Origin: Chitinophaga sedimenti
GTDB taxonomy: Bacteria > Bacteroidota > Bacteroidia > Chitinophagales > Chitinophagaceae
Reading direction: 5' to 3'
Assembly (NCBI RefSeq): GCF_023156195.1
Contig: NZ_JAKUKA010000001.1
Location: 6,201,501 to 6,265,500, forward strand
Length of the DNA stretch: 64,000 bases
Position 1 is the first letter of the stretch; every line of letters starts with the position of its first letter. Shown piece after piece: positions 59,636-64,000 of this stretch. A program made the position numbers and the translations under genes. The notes under the pieces are model-generated. The model saw only the letters and a list, made by a program, of their open reading frames with translations. It searched no databases and had not been told where the DNA came from.

Positions 59636-60717
59636 ATTTTATCTTTTTGATGGCCTTTTCATATGCCTCCGCATACCGCATCATCCCGAGGTCGTTCGGG
59701 TGTGTGCCATCTACAGTATCTTCCATATCCTGACCGATGGCTTCTTTCGTCAGCAGGTAAATACCCTTCACTCCCTTTGCCTTCATCGAGGCAAATGTTT
59801 CCCGCAATACTTTATTCACGCGTTCATAGTAACCTTTCCTGTCGGTATTCAGGGCGCCATCTGTATATCCATCGTGCTCGGTCAGCAGTATCGGTATGCC
59901 AGGCTTTTTCTCCACGGAGATGATTCACCGTTTCGATGATCCGTTGCCGGATGATCTCATTCGTGAAGGCCTGCCGCGTGAGGTTAGGCATACAGTCCAG
60001 CACGTATAACGAGGCGTCTATTTCAGGAAGCAGTTCTACTATTGCTGGTTCCAGCTGGCCGTTACCCGAAAAAGCCAGGTTAATTACCGGGCGGTCAAGT
60101 TTGCGGCTGAGGATGTTGGTCCAGGCAAGCCCGGGCCGGCTGGCGCAGGCGCCTTGTGCGATGGAGGTGCCGTAAACAACGATCGGTTTCGGGGCCGGGG
60201 CGAGTGGCTTCAACTGGCTGCCCTCGGGATAACTCACTTCCAACCATTTGACAGAATTATATAGCGGCAGGTACAGCGTGTAGGTGCGGTCTGCCTCACC
60301 GGTGCTTTGCAGCTTTGCGAAGCGGTATTCGATCGTGTCTTTAAATGAGTATTTACCGGCGATCCAGTGCCTGGGCTGCTCGGAATAGAGGTCTACCCCG
60401 CTTACACCGGTAGCCGCCATGTGCGGCATTTGTACGGCGCCGGTTACCTGGTACCGTACAACGATTTCGTCTGCATTGGAAACGAAGCGGAGGTGCAGGC
60501 CGGCGCTGTTGTGAGAGAGGTTCCATACCGGTGGACGGGCTGTTTTTTCGGCTTTAGCGGGCAGCCGGTCGTAAAAGGCGCCGATGCCGGTGTGCCAGCC
60601 TTGTCCGCCTACCATGCTTTGCGCATCGTTTGCGGGGTTCCAGGTCCGGTAGGTGTTGTTTTGAGCGAAGAGGCCTGTGGACAGGGCCATCAGGCTAAGA
60701 GAGAAAATTACTTTCAT
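59634..60717 (-). CDS. SGNH/GDSL hydrolase with N-terminal beta domain, one frameshift
   Basis: About 361 residues when repaired. Signal peptide ('IFSLSLMALSTGLFAQNN'), N-terminal beta-sandwich (about 20-165), then an SGNH domain with 'VVYGTSIAQGACASRPG' (catalytic Ser), 'INLAFSGNGQLEPAIVELL' (Gly/Asn), and 'DGTHPNDLGMMRYA' (Asp-His). Such secreted enzymes are often carbohydrate acetyl-esterases. The break is near 59911-59920 (two bases missing or one extra), restoring 'NHLRVEKKPGIPILLTEHDG'. Preceded by two 23-base direct repeats. Confidence 0.87.
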
Positions 60718-60767
60718 GACGTTGTGGATGTGGGTGTAAGATATAAAATCCTATCAAAGAAGGTGTA

Positions 60768-60821
60768 TACGTGACCCAACAACGCCATGTTTGCAAATTA
60801 CGTAGCCCAACAATGCCATGT
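60768..60821. repeat. Two 23-base direct repeats, 31-base period
   Basis: TACGTGACCCAACAACGCCATGT-like unit at 60768-60790 (first 20 bases TACGTGACCCAACAACGCCA) and a second copy at 60799-60821 with three differences. They lie 50-105 bases upstream of the SGNH hydrolase start and three helical turns apart, as expected for tandem binding sites of a regulator. Confidence 0.65.
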
Positions 60822-60870
60822 AGACTTGTCCCGCCGATCGGCATGTGCCGGTGTATACATACACCCAAAG

Positions 60871-60898
60871 AAAAGACCGCCCAGACAGGCGGCCTCTC
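60871..60898 (-). terminator. Terminator after cysteine desulfurase
   Basis: On the minus strand GCCGCC pairs with GGCGGT around a TGTCTG loop, followed by CTTTTCTTT. It lies 22 bases behind the stop of the desulfurase. Confidence 0.55.
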
Positions 60899-60919
60899 TC
60901 AAAAATATAGCGAACGATT

Positions 60920-62046
60920 TTACATCAGTTCTTTCAACTTCGCCACTACGCTATCTACTTCCTCTTTCGTGTTCTGTTTCGAAAAAGAAAAACGCACCGC
61001 GATCTTGTTCGGGTCGTTGTTAATTGAACGAATTACGTGCGAACCCGCGTCTGCGCCGGAAGTACAGGCACTTCCGCCGGAGGCACAGATACCGTTGATG
61101 TCCATGTTGAAGAGGATCATCTCGGTTTTCTCATTTTTCGGGAACGACACGTTCAGCACGGTATAAAGGCTGCGGCCCTTCAGGTCGCCGTTAAATCCAA
61201 CGCCCGGAATATGCTGCTCCAGCTGTTCTGCCATGTACATACGCAGGCCGTTTATGTAAGCGCTATGTTCTTCGTAGTGCTCGGTCGCCAGTTCCAGCGC
61301 TTTCGCAAAACCTACGATGCCATACAGGTTTTCTGTACCTGCACGCATGTTGCGCTCCTGTGAGCCGCCATGTATAAACGGATCGATTTTCACGTTCTCG
61401 TTAATGTACAGGATGCCCACGCCTTTCGGACCGTGAAACTTGTGGCCCGCGCCGTTAATGAAGTGAACGGGTGTGTTACGCAGGTCAAAAGGATAGTGAC
61501 CCACGGTTTGCACGGTATCAGAGTGGAAAATCGCGTCAAACTCTTTACAAAGGTTACCTACGGCGTGGATGTCCAGCAGGTTGCCGATCTCGTTGTTGGC
61601 ATGCATCAGGGTAACCAGGCAGCGCTCTGTCGACTCCGACAGCAGGCGGCGGAGGTCGTCCATGTCTACATGGCCGTTCGGCAGTAGTTTAACGTGGGAG
61701 AGCTTGATGCCTTCCTTGCAGTGGAGGTGGTCCGTAGCGTGCAGGGTAGCGTGGTGCTCGATCGGGGATGTAATGATGTGACGGCAGCCCAGGTTATGCA
61801 CCGCGGCATTGATCGCCGTGTTGCTGCTTTCGGTACCTCCTGAAGTAAAGAAAATCTCGCCCGGATGCGCACCCAGGATCTTTGCTACGCTTTTGCGCGC
61901 AGTCTCGATACCCAATTTGGATTCGCGGCCGTAAGAGTAAATGGAGGAGGGGTTCCCGAACTTTTCTGTCATGTACGGCAGCATCACGTCCAATACCGGC
62001 TGTCCAGCGGCGTGGTGGCTGCGTTGTCAAAATAAATTCTTTCCAA
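60920..62046 (-). CDS. Cysteine desulfurase (NifS/IscS type), one frameshift, TTG start
   Basis: About 376 residues when repaired. The start is TTG at 62046, reading '(M)ERIYFDNAATTPLDS', the conserved family start. PLP lysine in 'GAGHKFHGPKGVG', sulfur-carrying Cys in 'ICASGGSACTSGA'. It supplies sulfur for Fe-S clusters or tRNA modification. The break is CCGG at 61996-61999, where CCAGG gives 'LDSQVLDVMLPYM'. No in-frame ATG lies before the conserved start, so TTG is the likely initiation codon. Confidence 0.93.
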
Positions 62047-62226
62047 GGTGGTGGTGGTTTTTGATATTCAATTAATGGTGCTTCAATGAGCGTAGCAAAT
62101 TTCCTAAAAAAGGGGCAGATTTGGAAACATAAAAAGGAACAACGGTGGAAATCAGGCTTTTTTCCCTCCCCGGTCGCCGTTGGTCACTCCCGTCGCCGGC
62201 ATGGCATCCTTCGACCATCGTTACTG

Positions 62227-62313
62227 CATCTTTCGCTGATCCTCGCTCATCCTAGGTTAAAACCGCCACCACAGCCAATTGAACGTAGGATGAGCGAGGA
62301 TCAGCGAAGGATG
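62227..62313. repeat. Large intergenic palindrome
   Basis: Arms 62227-62254 and 62286-62313 (28 bases, one G-U) are inverted copies, including TTCGCTGATCCTCGCTCATC, around a 31-base loop. The rest of the intergenic stretch 62047-62500 holds no supportable gene. The length and lack of a T run suggest a REP- or MITE-like element rather than a terminator. Confidence 0.65.
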
Positions 62314-62500
62314 GTCTTAAGATCCTCCTGGAATGACCGAATTGAAGCGCTCCGAAACCATAGTGTTTACTGGGGTTTAGCTCAAATGAAGCGTCCTGAA
62401 TGCTTGCTGAGAGAGACCTGGGCCCTTTGCCTGCCCTTTAACCGCCCTTTGCCTGCCCTTTCGCTAAAGAAAAACATGCTACAGCCCCCGCGCCGGGCAT

Positions 62501-62532
62501 AAAAAAAAACGGCCCGGCTTATGCCGGACCGT
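62501..62532 (-). terminator. Terminator after GlmM
   Basis: On the minus strand ACGGTCCGGC pairs with GCCGGGCCGT (10 bp) around an ATAA loop, followed by nine to ten T (A run 62501-62509 on the plus strand). Confidence 0.9.
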
Positions 62533-62566
62533 CTTCTCATCAAATATTTTCTCTTAAAAAGCCGCC

Positions 62567-63951
62567 TTAGAGCATGAACTCCCTGATATCCTGCATAATA
62601 CGCTTTGCAATATTATCAGCAGTAGTTTCATTCTGGCTCTCGGAATAAATCCTGATAATCGGCTCGGTGTTAGATGTGCGCAGGTGCACCCAGTCCTTAT
62701 CGAACTCGATCTTCAGGCCATCTTCCGTATTGATGGGCTGGTTTTTATACTTGCCTTTGATCTTTTCAAAGATGGTTTTTACGTCCACACCTTTGTCCAG
62801 CTCAATTTTGTTCTTGGAAATGAAATAGTCCGGGTAGGAATTGCGGACTGCCTTCATGTTTTTGCCCAAAGTAGCCATGTGGCTCAGGAACAGACCAATA
62901 CCGATGAGCGCGTCGCGGCCATAGTGGAAGTCGGGGACAATGATGCCGCCGTTGCCTTCACCACCGATCACGGCGTTCACCTCTTTCATCTTGCGCACCA
63001 CATTTACTTCGCCTACGGCAGAAGGATGGTATTCGCCGCCATGTTTCAGGGTAACGTCTTTCAGCGCCTGGGTAGAAGACAGGTTGCTTACTGTATTGCC
63101 TTTACGGTGCTTCAGGATGTAATCGGCCACGGCCACCAGGGTGTACTCCTCGCCAAACATGCCGCCATCTTCGCAAACGAAGCAAAGACGGTCCACGTCC
63201 GGGTCTACGGCAATACCAAAGTCAGCCTTGGACTTGTCCACCTCGTTGGAAAGGGCGGTCAGGTTTTCCGGCAGCGGCTCGGGGTTGTGGGAGAATTTAC
63301 CATTTACTTCACCGAACAATACCACCACATCGTCAACGCCCAGTGCTTTCAGCAGGGCAGGAACGAAGATGGCGCCGGTTGAGTTAACGGCATCCACCAC
63401 AATTTTGAAATTGCGTGCTTTAATAGCGGCTACGTCTACCAGCGGGTAGTTCACCACCATGTCAATGTGCTTCTGAAGGTAAGTGTCGTCGGTTGTGTAT
63501 GTGCCGAGTTTGTTTACGTCCGCGAAAGAGAAGTCTTCGTTGGCCGCAATGTCCAGCAGGGTGGCGCCGTCTTCACCTGAAATGAACTCGCCTGTACTGT
63601 TGAGCAGCTTCAGTGCGTTCCATTCCCTGGGATTGTGGCTTGCAGTCAGAATAATACCGCCAGCCGCCTGTTCCAGCGGAACGGCAATTTCCACGGTAGG
63701 AGTGGTGGATAAACCAAGGTCTACCACGTCAATACCCACTCCCACCAGCGTGGAGGCTACCAGGTTCTTCACCATCTCTCCGGAAATACGTCCATCCCGG
63801 CCGATCACCACTTTTTGTTCTCACTGTTCTGACGGAGCAACCAGGTACCGTACGCCGCGGTGAATTTCACCACGTCAAGAGGGGATAAGCCCTCTCCCGG
63901 TTTACCACCAATTGTTCCGCGAATGCCAGAGATAGATTTAATCAGTGCCAA
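62567..63951 (-). CDS. glmM: Phosphoglucosamine mutase, one frameshift, TTG start
   Basis: About 462 residues when repaired. Start TTG at 63951 reading '(M)ALIKSISGIRGTIGGKPGE', which is the family N-terminus. Phosphoserine loop 'ILTASHNPREWNALK', metal-binding 'DPDVDRLCF' and 'VIGGEGNGGIIVPDFHYGRD' (sugar loop), and the C-terminal 'LRTSNTEPIIRIYSES' phosphate loop. Converts glucosamine-6- to glucosamine-1-phosphate for cell-wall precursors. The break is T/A5 at 63812-63816; six gives 'NSENKKVVIGRDGRIS'. Confidence 0.92.
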
Positions 63952-63975
63952 AATTGTTGGATTTTTTTAGGAAGG

Positions 63976-63983
63976 CAAAGATA
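63976..63983 (-). promoter_or_regulatory. -7 promoter box of glmM
   Basis: On the minus strand TATCTTTG is a full TAnnTTTG match, 24 bases before the TTG start, which supports that start. The upstream element lies beyond the visible sequence or is weak. Confidence 0.6.
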
Positions 63984-64000
63984 ACTAAAACGCCATCAGA

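Noticed and set aside
56160-62313. CRISPR array among the intergenic repeats
   Set aside because: The repeats are single hairpins or two-copy units; there is no series of equal repeats with unique spacers and no cas gene.
8078-63816. Programmed frameshifting or widespread pseudogenes
   Set aside because: The breaks hit most long genes including hisD, trpA-F, glmM and BlaI, nearly all are one-base losses at homopolymers or CCWGG, and no shared slippery-site plus pseudoknot pattern is seen.

Overview
The window comes from a Bacteroidota genome, most likely a Chitinophaga-like member of the Chitinophagaceae. The evidence is a SusC/SusD pair, TonB receptors with carboxypeptidase-like N-domains, a type IX secretion (T9SS) C-terminal signal, DUF4270 and DUF4907 proteins, LytS/LytTR regulators, a FecR-like/ECF sigma pair, and promoters of the TAnnTTTG (-7) type. 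No phage, CRISPR or transposase genes are visible.

Layout. 1-353: end of a VOC/glyoxalase gene. 389-6522: seven-gene minus-strand operon (isochorismatase-like hydrolase, alginate-export-type porin, M17 N-domain protein, amidohydrolase, DoxX, Dps, DUF1275). 6736-7486: small acidic protein and tRNA-Gln(CTG). 8078-11642: TonB receptor plus PepSY membrane protein, followed by a remnant of the tRNA 3' end. 11923-20564: GH127-type enzyme, an unknown protein, S41 peptidase, RibD-C reductase, AraC regulator, a ZU5-like lipoprotein and an amidohydrolase. 21262-28893: SusC/SusD, a sulfatase of the Cys-formylglycine type, a short anti-sigma-like protein and an ECF sigma factor. 28942-42917: a his-trp-his cluster. 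42925-45212: two TlpA-like thioredoxins. 45391-49219: a BlaI-type operator system with a carboxypeptidase-regulatory-like protein, BlaI, and an M56 protease fused to a TonB-plug-like segment and a T9SS tail. 49273-58245: formylglycine-generating-enzyme-like lipoprotein, GH1 glucosidase, an outer-membrane protein/DUF4270/Kelch/DUF4907 block and a LytS-LytTR two-component system. 58280-63951: HxlR/NmrA pair, SGNH hydrolase, cysteine desulfurase and GlmM.

The most interesting region is the amino-acid cluster. hisGDCB is preceded by a short reading frame with four consecutive His codons and a three-segment attenuator. trpEGDCFBA is preceded by a short frame with two consecutive Trp codons and its own attenuator. 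hisHAF and hisIE lie directly behind trpA with no visible promoter or terminator. The second half of histidine synthesis therefore appears to sit behind the trp attenuator, or behind both attenuators in series.

Sequence quality. More than 40 one- or two-base frameshifts break otherwise well conserved genes, including nearly all his and trp genes. Almost all can be repaired by adding one base. They fall into two classes: homopolymers one base short, and sites where the repaired sequence is CCWGG (CCTGG/CCAGG read as CTGG, CAGG or CCGG; about 13 cases). I read this as an uncorrected long-read assembly from DNA methylated at CCWGG, not as pseudogenes, and give each such gene as one CDS with the break positions noted.
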